Source: Mesobacillus jeotgali (GTDB taxonomy: Bacteria > Bacillota > Bacilli > Bacillales > Cytobacillaceae). Taken from it: DNA of 64,000 bases. Shown piece by piece: positions 1 through 8,413 of the stretch. Position 1 is the first letter of the stretch. Each line of letters opens with the position of its first letter. A model generated the notes under the pieces. That model worked only from the letters and a program-made list of their open reading frames with translations, was not told the DNA's origin and did not search any database. The stretch covers positions 1,234,001 to 1,298,000 of the forward strand of contig NZ_CP109811.1 in NCBI RefSeq assembly GCF_014856545.2. The letters are read 5' to 3'. Both the position numbers and the translations under genes were made by a program.

Positions 1-1
1 T

Positions 2-79
2 AATGTATCTGTACTGGAACGGCGTCATGATGATGGTGGTGATGATCCATGGCACTATGAAAAGGATAATAATAATTAA
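2..79 (+). CDS. C-terminal end of an unidentified protein (partial)
   Basis: An open frame enters from the left edge and stops with TAA at 77-79. It ends in a very acidic, hydrophilic tail (HDDGGDDPWHYEKDNNN). The other frame open here gives only repetitive Met/Val/Ile residues and looks like a shadow. No family can be named from 25 residues. The call rests on the soluble, charged tail and on the following gap before the livJ promoter, so it is tentative. Confidence 0.35.
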   Translation, partial: NVSVLERRHDDGGDDPWHYEKDNNN

Positions 80-188
80 AAATACGGAACCCATCGAAGT
101 TGTCCCCCTTTTGGTGTATCTATCTCTACGGAAAGAGCGGCTTTTTGGTTTCGCTTTAAACGGTATTTTAAAACTTCAACCATTTCAA

Positions 189-223
189 TGTAACTCATTT
201 GTAACTGGCATTTTTTAAGATGA
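189..223 (+). promoter_or_regulatory. Direct-repeat motif upstream of livJ (TGTAAC x2)
   Basis: Two TGTAAC half-sites start at 189 and 200, 11 bp apart (one helical turn), and TAAGATGA follows 16 bp after the second. The same arrangement with identical spacing lies upstream of the acyl-CoA synthetase at 9190-9224. It is probably an activator or repressor site; the regulator is not known. Confidence 0.45.
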
Positions 224-271
224 TGTCAAAGCTTGTGGCTTTGGTAAACCATTTTTAAAGGGGGAAAGGAA

Positions 272-1516
272 ATGAAAGCTGGTCAGCGGAATTTTGTTAT
301 ATCTTTTATGCTCATTTTGGTCCTGTTGTTTACAAGTGCCTGCAGTGGATCGGGGACAGAGAAGTCAGGCGGTACGGAAGGAAAAGAAGGAAAAGATGAA
401 CCGAAGAACACGGAAACAATTAAGATTGGTGTGCTGGCTTCGCAAACAGGCGGACTTGAAGCATATGGGAAGCAGACACTACGCGGGTTCGAGCTAGGGC
501 TAGAATACGCAACTGACGGAACGAATGAAGTAGCGGGCCGAAAAATCGAATTCATCGTTGAAGATACGGAAACCAAACCTGAGGTAGCAGTCCAGAAAGC
601 GACGAAGCTGCTTGAAGAAGATGAAGTAGACTTCCTGGTCGGGTCTTCAAGCTCGGGTGACACGCTTGCAGTCCTGCCATTGGCTGAGGAATATGAAAAA
701 ATCATGATCGTCGAGCCGGCTGTAGCTGACAGCATTACTGGCTCTGAATTCAATGAATATATTTTCCGCACGGCGCGTAACTCTTCCCAGGATGCTGTTG
801 CGGGTGCCGCTGCCATTGCCAAGGATGGTGTAAAGATCGCGACTCTGGCTCCGGATTATTCGTTTGGCCGCGATGGCGTCGCAGCGTTCAAGGAAGCAGC
901 AGAAAAACTTGGTGCAGAAATCATCCATGAAGAATATGCAGATCCAGCTGCAACTGACTTTACTTCCAACATCCAGAAAATCATCGACCAGAAACCGGAT
1001 TACTTATTTGTCGTCTGGGCCGGTGCGAATTCACCATGGAACCAGATTTCAGATATGAAGGTACAGGAAAAAGGAATCAAAATCTCAACGGGTGCTCCTG
1101 ATATCGCAGCGCTGGCAACGATGGAACCTCTTGTCGGCATGGAAGGCTTCACAGTCTATTATCATGACCTTCCGCAAAATGACATCAATAAGTGGCTTGT
1201 TGACGAACATAAAAAACGCTTCAACGGTGAGCTGCCAGATCTATTTACACCAGGAGGCATGACAGCCGCGATGGCGATTGTCGAAGCATTGAAGAAAACT
1301 GAGGGTGACACGGATTCCAAGAAATTAATCGAAACCATGGAGGGAATGAGCTTTGATTCTCCAAAAGGCAAAATGACCTTCCGGGAAGAAGACCATCAGG
1401 CACTCCAGGCATTATACGCTATCAAATTGGAAAAAAAGGATGGAGTCGACTATCCAGTCCCAGTCCTGATTCGTGAGCTCTCTCCTGAAGAAACAGCTCC
1501 GCCGATAAGGAATTAA
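272..1516 (+). CDS. ABC transporter substrate-binding lipoprotein, LivJ-like
   Basis: This is a periplasmic-binding-protein type I receptor (Peripla_BP_6, LivJ/LivK-like) of 414 aa, the usual size. A hydrophobic signal ends in a lipobox (TSAC, Cys24), so the mature protein is a lipoprotein on the outer face of the membrane. A charged Gly/Glu/Lys linker follows, then the mature start (ETIKIGVLASQTG). The ATG has a strong AAAGGGGG ribosome site. The matching ATPases and permeases follow, separated from it by a roughly 550-bp repeat and hairpin. Family members bind Leu/Ile/Val, amides, urea or aromatic and aliphatic carboxylates. The downstream CoA-linked enzymes make a carboxylate more likely here than an amino acid, but the substrate cannot be read from the sequence. 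Confidence 0.9.
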   Translation: MKAGQRNFVISFMLILVLLFTSACSGSGTEKSGGTEGKEGKDEPKNTETIKIGVLASQTGGLEAYGKQTLRGFELGLEYATDGTNEVAGRKIEFIVEDTETKPEVAVQKATKLLEEDEVDFLVGSSSSGDTLAVLPLAEEYEKIMIVEPAVADSITGSEFNEYIFRTARNSSQDAVAGAAAIAKDGVKIATLAPDYSFGRDGVAAFKEAAEKLGAEIIHEEYADPAATDFTSNIQKIIDQKPDYLFVVWAGANSPWNQISDMKVQEKGIKISTGAPDIAALATMEPLVGMEGFTVYYHDLPQNDINKWLVDEHKKRFNGELPDLFTPGGMTAAMAIVEALKKTEGDTDSKKLIETMEGMSFDSPKGKMTFREEDHQALQALYAIKLEKKDGVDYPVPVLIRELSPEETAPPIRN

Positions 1517-1518
1517 CA

Positions 1519-1960
1519 AGAAAAGCGGAAGCGCCTTGGTCAGCCCCGACAAGCGCTGGAGGGCCTGACGGTGAAGTCGTTCTTTGACTTCATTGGCAGG
1601 ACCGAAATCGAAAAGTATAGCCGACTGTCCAGAAACGCAGAAACTGGAGACTCCGACAAAGAAGCGCTTTTAGCTTCTGCCGGCGGAGTTGAAGTTTCGG
1701 AGTTTCTAGGAGGCGACACTAGACAAATCGAAAAGCGAAGGCGACTGCCCAACTCCGACATGCGTTGGAGGGCCTGACAGTGAAGTCGCTCTTTGACTTC
1801 ATTGGCAGGACCGAAACGTCTCGAGGAGTTAGGAGCCGCAGCTAGACAAGCGACTCGAGCTGCTCAAAGCTAACGCTTCTCGCAAGATACTCAAGGAAGC
1901 ACTCACAGGGATGAAAACTGGCTAGGCGCTGGAGCTGGACAGTTCCCGAAGTGATTTTAT
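1519..1960. repeat. Dispersed GC-rich repeat element, copy A
   Basis: This is a non-coding mosaic with landmarks GCGCCTTGGTCAGCCCCGAC, TTTGACTTCATTGGCAGGAC, GGAGTTAGGAGCCGCAGCTA and GGCTAGGCGCTGGAGCTGGA. The GAAGTCG..TTTGACTTCATTGGCAGGAC block occurs twice within it. Related copies lie at about 29705-29914 (inverted), 56515-56635 and 62090-62262, with a short fragment near 8303-8330. The small open frames inside it show no protein-like features. Its function and mobility are unknown. Confidence 0.8.
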
Positions 1961-1982
1961 ACTTTCTTATTTTCCAAATATC

Positions 1983-2018
1983 ATAATGAACTTCGGTAAT
2001 CCAGCCGGAGTTCATTAT
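1983..2018 (+). other. Strong hairpin before livG
   Basis: Arms 1983-1996 and 2005-2018 pair over 14 bp with a single G-U wobble around an 8-nt loop. There is no proper T-tract after it (only TTTT after GC), so it is a weak terminator at best. It may instead be a processing or mRNA-stabilising structure, or an operator, at the head of livGFHM. Confidence 0.6.
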
Positions 2019-2064
2019 GCTTTTACTGAATCGAAGCGCAATTCAATCAAGGGTGGTGAAGTAC

Positions 2065-2838
2065 ATGACGGCAATTATCGAGACGAAAGACCTTAGCATT
2101 AAATTTGGCGGCCATACTGCGGTAGATTCTGTCAGCATCTCTGTGTCGCACAATCATTTCAAATCCATTATCGGTCCGAACGGTGCCGGAAAAACGACAT
2201 TCTTTAACCTGTTAAGCGGGCAGCTCATGCCGACGAACGGACAGGTCATGTATAAAGGCAATGACATCACAAAGCTTTCCCCGACCAAAAGGACAAGGGC
2301 CGGAATCGGGCGGTCCTTCCAGATCACCAATGTCTTCCCAAATTTGACGGTGATGGAGAATGTCCGTCTTGCAGTCCAGTCCCATGAAGGAGTCCGCTTT
2401 CAGATGCTGAGGCATTTCCGTTCTTTTAAAAAGTTCGAAGAGCAGGCAGAAGAGTGGCTCAAGCTTGTCTTGCTTGATGGCAAGAAGGATGCGCTTGCGA
2501 GGAATCTTGCACACGGAGAGAAAAGGAAGCTGGAGATTGCGATGCTGCTGGCTTTGAATACCGAGGTGCTGCTGCTGGATGAACCGACAGCAGGCATGTC
2601 ACTGGAAGAGGTTCCGGCAATCCTGGAGGTAATCAGGAAGATCAAGGAGCGCGGAGACCGGACGATTGTTTTGATTGAACACAAGATGGATATGATCATG
2701 GACCTTTCGGATTCGATCATGGTTTTGTTCAATGGTGCTCTGCTCGCCGATGGAACGCCTGAGGAAATCATGAAAAATGAAACGGTACAGTCTGCATATT
2801 TGGGAGGTTTGCATAGTGAACACGCTGCTGAAGCTTGA
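2065..2838 (+). CDS. livG: Branched-chain-amino-acid-type ABC transporter ATPase LivG
   Basis: This cytoplasmic ATPase subunit (257 aa) powers the LivHM permease. The Walker A motif is GPNGAGKTT, the Walker B is LLLDEPTAGMS, and the signature region reads LAHGEKRKLEI, close to the LivG form rather than canonical LSGGQ. The C-terminal YLGG motif typical of LivG/LivF is present. I chose the ATG at 2065 because GGTGGTG precedes it; an upstream in-frame ATG at 2017 falls within the hairpin arm and lacks a ribosome site. The gene overlaps livF by 23 bp, which suggests translational coupling. Confidence 0.92.
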   Translation: MTAIIETKDLSIKFGGHTAVDSVSISVSHNHFKSIIGPNGAGKTTFFNLLSGQLMPTNGQVMYKGNDITKLSPTKRTRAGIGRSFQITNVFPNLTVMENVRLAVQSHEGVRFQMLRHFRSFKKFEEQAEEWLKLVLLDGKKDALARNLAHGEKRKLEIAMLLALNTEVLLLDEPTAGMSLEEVPAILEVIRKIKERGDRTIVLIEHKMDMIMDLSDSIMVLFNGALLADGTPEEIMKNETVQSAYLGGLHSEHAAEA

Positions 2839-3523
2839 CCAGGTTGAGACATTCATCGGCCAGTATCACATCCTTCAAGGTATCTCATTTGTAGTGCCGA
2901 AAGGGGAGGTTACGGTACTGCTGGGAAGGAATGGAGCCGGGAAAACAACGACACTGCGAACGATCATGGGATTGAATCCGGCTGCTAAAGGTTCGGTTCA
3001 ATTTAAAGGAGAAGAAATCAAGAGTCTGCCGACTTTTACGATTGCAAATAAGGGAATTGGATATGTGCCCGAAGACCAGGGAATTTTTGCCGGCCTTACA
3101 GTCGAAGAGAATATCAAAGTGGCGGTAAAAAAAGAGAATGATGAAACCCGGCAGCGGTTGGACTGGATTCTGGAGCTTTTTCCTGACTTGAAAAAATTCT
3201 GGAAAAAACCGGGCGGGCTTTTGAGCGGCGGTCAGAAGCAGATGCTTTCGATCGCAAGAGCCTATGTCAATGAGAATGAACTGCTCTTGATCGATGAACC
3301 TAGCAAAGGCCTTGCTCCGATCATCGTTGAGAAAGTAATGGAGTCCATCCAGCAAATGAAGGATAAGACAACAATCATCCTTGTTGAACAAAATTTCATG
3401 ATGGCCAGCAGTATTGGCGACAGCTTTTACATTATCGATGATGGAAGGACAGTTTCAAACGGCTCGATGAATCTCCTTCGTGAGGACGAAGAAATGAGAC
3501 GGAAATATCTCGGCATTGCGTAG
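2816..3523 (+). CDS. livF: Branched-chain-amino-acid-type ABC transporter ATPase LivF
   Basis: This is the second ATPase subunit of the transporter (235 aa from GTG 2816). Walker A is GRNGAGKTT, the signature is LLSGGQKQML, Walker B is LLLIDEPSKGLAP, and the H-loop position is taken by Q in VEQNF, as in LivF. The GTG start is chosen because GGGAGG lies 8 bp upstream and the protein then begins just before the first beta strand. The longer frame from 2777 would run far into livG. It acts with LivG as a heterodimer under LivH/LivM. Confidence 0.92.
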   Translation: MNTLLKLDQVETFIGQYHILQGISFVVPKGEVTVLLGRNGAGKTTTLRTIMGLNPAAKGSVQFKGEEIKSLPTFTIANKGIGYVPEDQGIFAGLTVEENIKVAVKKENDETRQRLDWILELFPDLKKFWKKPGGLLSGGQKQMLSIARAYVNENELLLIDEPSKGLAPIIVEKVMESIQQMKDKTTIILVEQNFMMASSIGDSFYIIDDGRTVSNGSMNLLREDEEMRRKYLGIA

Positions 3524-3540
3524 GAAAGGGGGAAGCAAGA

Positions 3541-4401
3541 GTGGATGTTTTGATTAACTTAAGCCTTAATGGCCTTGCCACAGGAATGCTGATCTTTCTC
3601 CTGGCAGCCGGCCTTACTTTGATTTTTGGCTTGATGGATGTGCTTAATTTTGCCCATGGCGGATTGTTTGCCTGGGGTGCATACAGCGGCATTTGGATAT
3701 ATTCATCAACAGGAAGCTTTTTTGCCGGGATCATCGGTGCGGTCCTTACCGGCATGATTCTGGGGATTATAACCGAGCGCTGGATCATTAAACCTGTTTA
3801 TGGCAACCATGTGCAGCAAATATTGATTACGCTTGGTTTAATGCTTGTCTTATCCGAAATGTTAAAAGTGGTTTGGGGGCCTAACCAGATTTCAGCAGTA
3901 ACCCCTGATTACCTTTCTGGCAGCTGGGAGTTTGGCGGAATCATCATCATCAAATACCGCGTATTCATCATTGCTGTAGGATTTGCGGTATTCCTTGCCG
4001 TTCAATATCTGTTAAAAAAGACAAAAATCGGCCTTGTCGTTCGTGCAGGTGTGATGAACAAGGAAATGGTTCAATCACTGGGCGTCAACATCCAGAGAGT
4101 TTTCATGTTCGTGTTCATGATTGGGGCCGGCATGGCTGCTCTTGGCGGAATGCTTTTAGGGCCATATTCTGGCGTGATTTATGCAGATATGGGCATGGAG
4201 TTTGCGATCCTTGCATTCATCGTAGTGGTCATCGGCGGAATGGGCAGCTTTTCAGGCTCGGTAATGGCGGCAATTTTAGTTGGCCTGTCAGGTTCATTCA
4301 TGGCCTATTATGTTCCAGACCTCGCACTTGCTGCGAACATGTTGCTGATGGCAGTTGTGCTGATCTTCAGGCCGCAGGGCTTATTCGGGGCAAAGGGGTG
4401 A
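3541..4401 (+). CDS. livH: Branched-chain-amino-acid-type ABC transporter permease LivH
   Basis: This integral membrane permease has 286 aa with about eight hydrophobic helices, the usual LivH size. Family hallmarks are visible: LTLIFGLMDVLNFAHGG near the N-terminus and the EAA-like segment VVIGGMGSFSGS near residues 235-246. The start is GTG, preceded by GGAAAGGGGG. It pairs with LivM in the inner membrane to form the channel served by LivG and LivF. Seventeen bases separate it from livF. Confidence 0.92.
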   Translation: MDVLINLSLNGLATGMLIFLLAAGLTLIFGLMDVLNFAHGGLFAWGAYSGIWIYSSTGSFFAGIIGAVLTGMILGIITERWIIKPVYGNHVQQILITLGLMLVLSEMLKVVWGPNQISAVTPDYLSGSWEFGGIIIIKYRVFIIAVGFAVFLAVQYLLKKTKIGLVVRAGVMNKEMVQSLGVNIQRVFMFVFMIGAGMAALGGMLLGPYSGVIYADMGMEFAILAFIVVVIGGMGSFSGSVMAAILVGLSGSFMAYYVPDLALAANMLLMAVVLIFRPQGLFGAKG

Positions 4402-4408
4402 TGAGACA

Positions 4409-5419
4409 ATGACAAAAATGTTTTCTAATCGCTTGAACATCTTCTATTTGCTTGTCGCTGGCTTCCTGGCAGTGCTCCCATTTGTCTACGATTCAAGAAG
4501 CATGCTCATCCTTCTCTCCCAGGTGTTTATTTTTGCCGTATTGGCGATGAGCTATGACATCCTGCTCGGATACACCGGCATCGTCTCGTTCGGCCATGCA
4601 ATGTTCTTTGGAATCGGTGCGTATACAGTTGGTGTTTTTATGAAAAGGTTTGAACCGGAAACAAGCTACTTTCTGCTCGCTGTCCTGGTCACGATTTTGC
4701 TGACTGCTGTGGTCAGTTATTTCGTCGGGCTGCTGACACTGCGGCTGAAAAGCCATTTTTACGCGATGCTGACGATGGCGTTCGCCGGATTGTTTTTAGT
4801 GCTAGCTGAAAAATGGCGGACTGTCACATATGGGAATGATGGCTTCACGTTCAGGGTTCCGGACTTCCTGAAGGACCGGACGGACTTTTACCTGATTTGC
4901 CTTGCTTCGATGGTCATTGTCTTTATTTTGTTAAAAAGGTTCACCAACTCACCGCTTGGAAGAGTCCTTCAGGCGATTCGGGAAAATGAACAGCGGACAG
5001 AATCGCTCGGTTACAGCGTTCTGCAATATAAAGTCATTGCCAGTGTCGTGTCTGGAGTTATCGCAGGAATTGCGGGAATTTTATATGCTGTTTCCTTAAG
5101 ATTTGTTAACACGAGTGTTTTTACAATGGATATCACGCTTGATGCCTTGCTGATGACGATCATTGGCGGAGTCGGCACGCTTGTCGGGGCAATCATCGGC
5201 GCGGGAATCATCGAATTTTCCCATCACTGGCTGACAGAGCTGGCGAAGGTACACTGGATATTCGAAAGATGGATCATCTTTTTCGGCATTATTTATATCC
5301 TTGCTGTCATGTTCTTTCCCCAGGGGATTGTCGGTTCCTTGCAGAAACTGAAATTCAGGAAGAAAAAGAAAGCCGCGGTTCCGGTGGACTCAGAGACTAT
5401 TAGCCAGGGAGATACGTGA
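4409..5419 (+). CDS. livM: Branched-chain-amino-acid-type ABC transporter permease LivM
   Basis: This is the second membrane permease subunit (336 aa). It has multiple hydrophobic segments, the conserved GYTGIVSFGHAMFFGIGAYT stretch, and the EAA-like loop MTIIGGVGTLVGAIIGA. A basic C-terminal tail (KLKFRKKKK) ends on the cytoplasmic side. The start lies seven bases after livH, and the stop overlaps the next small gene by one base. With livH, livG and livF it forms a complete transporter apart from the substrate receptor upstream. Confidence 0.92.
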   Translation: MTKMFSNRLNIFYLLVAGFLAVLPFVYDSRSMLILLSQVFIFAVLAMSYDILLGYTGIVSFGHAMFFGIGAYTVGVFMKRFEPETSYFLLAVLVTILLTAVVSYFVGLLTLRLKSHFYAMLTMAFAGLFLVLAEKWRTVTYGNDGFTFRVPDFLKDRTDFYLICLASMVIVFILLKRFTNSPLGRVLQAIRENEQRTESLGYSVLQYKVIASVVSGVIAGIAGILYAVSLRFVNTSVFTMDITLDALLMTIIGGVGTLVGAIIGAGIIEFSHHWLTELAKVHWIFERWIIFFGIIYILAVMFFPQGIVGSLQKLKFRKKKKAAVPVDSETISQGDT

Positions 5420-5598
5420 TGGAGACAAAGCAAGTCACTTCATTCGTCCTCCGCTTCCAGCTCACGGACATCGAAATGGACAGCGGCAGAAAATACTGGC
5501 GGGTCAAGGTAACCCATGTCCAGGAAGAAAAAGAAGCCGTGTTTGATTCCTTGGAGTCGGCCATGAGGTTTATTAAGGAAATTGTTGGTGAATCATAG
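5419..5598 (+). CDS. 59-aa hypothetical protein in the liv operon
   Basis: This small protein starts at the ATG that overlaps the livM stop (TGATG); a GTG three bases earlier is an alternative. It is soluble, mixed alpha/beta in appearance, with an N-terminal stretch SFVLRFQLTDIEM, then YWRVKVTHVQEEKEAVFDS and an amphipathic end. No cysteine pair, signal or membrane segment is present. Tight coupling on both sides (the thiolase-like gene starts 25 bp later) supports a real gene. I do not recognise a family. It might be a small accessory to the enzyme complex, which is a guess. Confidence 0.65.
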   Translation: METKQVTSFVLRFQLTDIEMDSGRKYWRVKVTHVQEEKEAVFDSLESAMRFIKEIVGES

Positions 5599-5623
5599 AC
5601 AGGTTTTTAGAGGGGGGATGAAG

Positions 5624-6640
5624 ATGCAGATTGGCATTGTCAGTACGGGAGTCTATCTCCCCGAAACCTATGTCACCGGAGCAGAAATTGCCAGGTTGGC
5701 AGGAATTCCCGAACAAGTTGTGGAAGAAAAAATGGGAATCAGGAAAAAGCCGGTGCCCGGTCCCGAAGACCATACATGTGAGATGGGAATCAAGGCTGCG
5801 AAAAGGGCATTGGAAAAAGCGACCCTGGACCCGCTGGACATCGACCTTGTTATCTATATCGGTGAGGAATACAAGGAGTATCCATTATGGACAGCAGGTA
5901 TCAAGCTGCAGGAGGAAATCGGTGCGAGGAATGCCTGGGCCTTCGATACCGCGTTAAGATGCGGAACAACTGTGATGGCCCTGAAGCTGGCAAAAGGGAT
6001 GATGCTCTCTGATCCGTCCATCAATACCGTTCTCCTTGCGGGCGGCTATCGCAATGGCGATTTCATAGATTACCAGAATCCGAGAACAAGGTTCATGTAC
6101 AATCTCGGGGCAGGCGGCGGTGCGATTATCCTGCAAAAGGGCCATGGGAAGAACGTGCTGCTGGAAACAGAAATGATTACGGATGGATCTTTTTCAGAGG
6201 ATGTCGTCGTCGTTGCCGGCGGAACAAAAAATCCGATATCTGCGGAGACTCTTGAGCGAGGCCAGTACCAGCTTGATGTCCTCGATCCGAAGGGAATGAA
6301 GGAGCGGCTCGAGCAAAAGTCGATGGCCAATTTTTTAAAGGTCATCCGGCGGTCCGTGGAGAAAAGCGGATTTTCCGAAAAGGACATTTCCTACATCGGA
6401 ATGCTTCACATGAAGAGGTCTGCACATGATTATGTATTGGGGAAGCTGGGTTTATCGGAAACAAACTCCATCTACCTCGAAGACTATGGGCACATCGGAC
6501 AGATTGACCAGATCCTGTCTCTGGAATTGGCAGAAAAGGCAGGAAAGTTAAAGGACGGAGACGTTGCCGTTCTAGTCAGTGCCGGGATCGGCTATGCCTG
6601 GGGAGCAACGACTATTGTTTGGGGAAAGGGTGTGCTGTAA
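5624..6640 (+). CDS. KAS III-like beta-ketoacyl synthase / thiolase-superfamily protein
   Basis: This 338-aa protein has the two-lobed thiolase fold of the FabH/HMG-CoA-synthase-like group. Cys113 in ALRCGTT sits exactly where FabH has its nucleophile (Cys112 in E. coli). His262 (LHMKRSAHDYV) matches the first catalytic His. The usual Asn position is occupied by His290 in DYGHIGQID. It therefore probably forms an acyl-thioester and may condense or cleave acyl-CoA, but it is unlikely to be the housekeeping FabH. The start at 5624 is preferred over ATG 5618 because AGAGGGGGG is then correctly spaced. It is flanked by transporter and hydrolase genes. Confidence 0.8.
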   Translation: MQIGIVSTGVYLPETYVTGAEIARLAGIPEQVVEEKMGIRKKPVPGPEDHTCEMGIKAAKRALEKATLDPLDIDLVIYIGEEYKEYPLWTAGIKLQEEIGARNAWAFDTALRCGTTVMALKLAKGMMLSDPSINTVLLAGGYRNGDFIDYQNPRTRFMYNLGAGGGAIILQKGHGKNVLLETEMITDGSFSEDVVVVAGGTKNPISAETLERGQYQLDVLDPKGMKERLEQKSMANFLKVIRRSVEKSGFSEKDISYIGMLHMKRSAHDYVLGKLGLSETNSIYLEDYGHIGQIDQILSLELAEKAGKLKDGDVAVLVSAGIGYAWGATTIVWGKGVL

Positions 6641-7542
6641 TGGAAAAAACGGCAGTAGAGGTGAAGAAGGTTAAATTGCGTAATGGGGAAACAATCGCGT
6701 ATAGGGAGCGGGATGGCGGAACCAAAAATGTGTTATTGATCCATGGTAACATGACATCGTCCAAGCATTGGGACTTACTGATTGACGCAATTGACCCTGA
6801 ATATAAGATTTTTGCGGTGGACCTTCGGGGATTCGGTGAGTCCAGCTATCATAAGCCAATCATGTCGATCAAGGATTTTTCTGATGATGTAAAAATGTTT
6901 GTCGATGAAATTGGGTTGAAAGATTTTGCACTGGTCGGCTGGTCGACGGGAGGAGCGGTAGGCATGCAGTTCGCCGCTGATTATCCGGGATATTGCGGGA
7001 AACTTGTGCTGCTCGCGTCTGCATCTACTAGAGGGTATCCGTTCTTCGGAACGAGTGCGGAGGGTCTGCCGGATGTTAACAACCGGCTGGTTACTTATGA
7101 AGATGTTAAAGCGGATGCTGGTAAAACGATTGCCGTCCAGACGGCCTATGACCAGCAGAATAGAGGGTTTTTAAAGGCAATGTGGAATATGTTGATTTAT
7201 ACCGATCGTCAGCCGGAGGAACGGCATTATGACGAATATGTTGAAGATATGCTGACACAGCGAAATTTGGCGGAAGTCTACCATTCTCTAAATACGTTTA
7301 ATATTAGTTCCGTAAATAATGGCTTGAATGATGGAACAGATCAGGTGAAAGAAATCGAGATTCCTGTGCTTGTGCTCCGAGGTGACCGGGATCTTGTTGT
7401 TACTGAGAGGATGACCGAAGAAATCGTCGAGGATTTTGCAGGCCGCGCAAGGTTTGTAGAATTGAAGGATTGCGGCCACTCGCCATTAGTAGATGACCTG
7501 AATCAGCTACTGCAGCATATCGAAGGATTCTTAGCAGAGTAG
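6640..7542 (+). CDS. Alpha/beta hydrolase
   Basis: A 300-aa alpha/beta-fold hydrolase. The oxyanion-hole region is LIHGNMTSSKHW, the nucleophile elbow GWSTGG places Ser102, the acid lies in RGDRD near residue 250, and the His is in KDCGHSP (His280). There is no signal peptide, so it is cytoplasmic. Its ATG overlaps the preceding stop by one base (TAATG), showing operon organisation. Such enzymes cleave esters, lactones, C-C bonds of diketones or thioesters. In this setting it could open a lactone or release an acyl group, but the exact substrate is unknown. Confidence 0.85.
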   Translation: MEKTAVEVKKVKLRNGETIAYRERDGGTKNVLLIHGNMTSSKHWDLLIDAIDPEYKIFAVDLRGFGESSYHKPIMSIKDFSDDVKMFVDEIGLKDFALVGWSTGGAVGMQFAADYPGYCGKLVLLASASTRGYPFFGTSAEGLPDVNNRLVTYEDVKADAGKTIAVQTAYDQQNRGFLKAMWNMLIYTDRQPEERHYDEYVEDMLTQRNLAEVYHSLNTFNISSVNNGLNDGTDQVKEIEIPVLVLRGDRDLVVTERMTEEIVEDFAGRARFVELKDCGHSPLVDDLNQLLQHIEGFLAE

Positions 7543-7554
7543 GAAGGTGTTTTT

Positions 7555-8295
7555 ATGAGATTGAAAGATAAAGTAGCGATTATTACAGGTGCAGCGAACG
7601 GAATCGGGCTTGCTGCAGCAAAGACTTTTGCCCGTGAAGGCGCAAGGGTAGCCATGGCTGACTTTGATGAAGCAACTGGTTCCCAGCGCGCAGCAGATCT
7701 TTCAGGAGAAGGATATGACGCTGCTTTTTTTCAGGTGAACGTCGCCGACAGGTCCAGTGTTGAAACGTTGGTCCAAAACGTTCTTGGCCATTTTGGTAAA
7801 ATTGATATTTTAATAAATAATGCAGGCATCACAAGGGATGGGATGCTTCACAAGCTTGCGGCTGAGGACTTTCAAAAAGTCGTTGATGTCAACCTGACTG
7901 GCGTATTCAATTGCGCACAGGCAGTTGTGCCGGCGATGGTCCAGCAAGGATCAGGAAGAATCATCAATACATCTTCCGTTTCCGGGATATACGGCAATGT
8001 AGGCCAGACAAACTACGCAGCGACCAAAGCGGGAGTCGTCGGGATGACGAAAACATGGGCAAAGGAACTCGGCCGCAAAGGCATCAATGTTAATGCCGTC
8101 GCACCTGGATTCATTGAAACGGGAATGACCGCCGCAGTGCCGGACAAAGTGATTGAACAAATGAAGATGCTCGTTCCGCTTGGCAGGCTCGGTTTGCCAG
8201 AGGACATTGCCAACGCCTATCTGTTCCTCGCCTCAGAAGAGTCCAAATATGTGAACGGCACCACCCTCCATGTAGATGGCGGGATCATGATGTAA
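7555..8295 (+). CDS. SDR-family dehydrogenase, FabG/3-hydroxyacyl type
   Basis: A classical short-chain dehydrogenase of 246 aa. It has the glycine motif TGAANGIG (11-18), NNAG (88-91), catalytic Ser at 140/141, Tyr154 and Lys158 (YAATK), and the C-terminal VDGG. Asp36 at the end of the second strand (MADFDE) favours NAD(H) over NADP(H), which suits an oxidative 3-hydroxyacyl step rather than fatty acid synthesis. It follows the hydrolase by 12 bp with AGGAAGGTG as the ribosome site. A terminator follows at 8340, ending the liv-type operon. Confidence 0.85.
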   Translation: MRLKDKVAIITGAANGIGLAAAKTFAREGARVAMADFDEATGSQRAADLSGEGYDAAFFQVNVADRSSVETLVQNVLGHFGKIDILINNAGITRDGMLHKLAAEDFQKVVDVNLTGVFNCAQAVVPAMVQQGSGRIINTSSVSGIYGNVGQTNYAATKAGVVGMTKTWAKELGRKGINVNAVAPGFIETGMTAAVPDKVIEQMKMLVPLGRLGLPEDIANAYLFLASEESKYVNGTTLHVDGGIMM

Positions 8296-8339
8296 AAACA
8301 AAAAGCGCAAGGGCTAGGCGCTGGAGCTGGATTACGATG

Positions 8340-8367
8340 AAAAGCGCACTTGCTGCGCTTTTTTATT
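8340..8367 (+). terminator. Intrinsic terminator after the SDR gene
   Basis: A perfect 9-bp stem (AAAAGCGCA with TGCGCTTTT), a 5-nt loop and a T-rich run. Just before it, 8303-8330 holds a fragment (GGCTAGGCGCTGGAGCTGGA) of the dispersed repeat. Confidence 0.8.
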
Positions 8368-8413
8368 TTGGGTTGGTGTGAAGAAGGGATTTCTATTTGG
8401 AGAGTAAATTCTT

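Noticed and set aside
3..218. 71-aa frame at the left edge
   Set aside because: Composition is odd, no ribosome site, and the neighbouring frame gives a more natural protein end at 79.
189..223. Sigma-54 or plain sigma-A promoter at the TGTAAC motif
   Set aside because: No GG/GC pair at -24/-12, and spacing from TGTAAC to the TAARAT element (11 or 22 bp) does not suit sigma-A.
1540..1777. Short frames on both strands in the 1.5-kb repeat
   Set aside because: They follow the repeat blocks, lack ribosome sites and protein-like features.
1983..2018. FadR-type operator before livG
   Set aside because: The arms are too far apart and do not match the TGAATGA-type FadR site.
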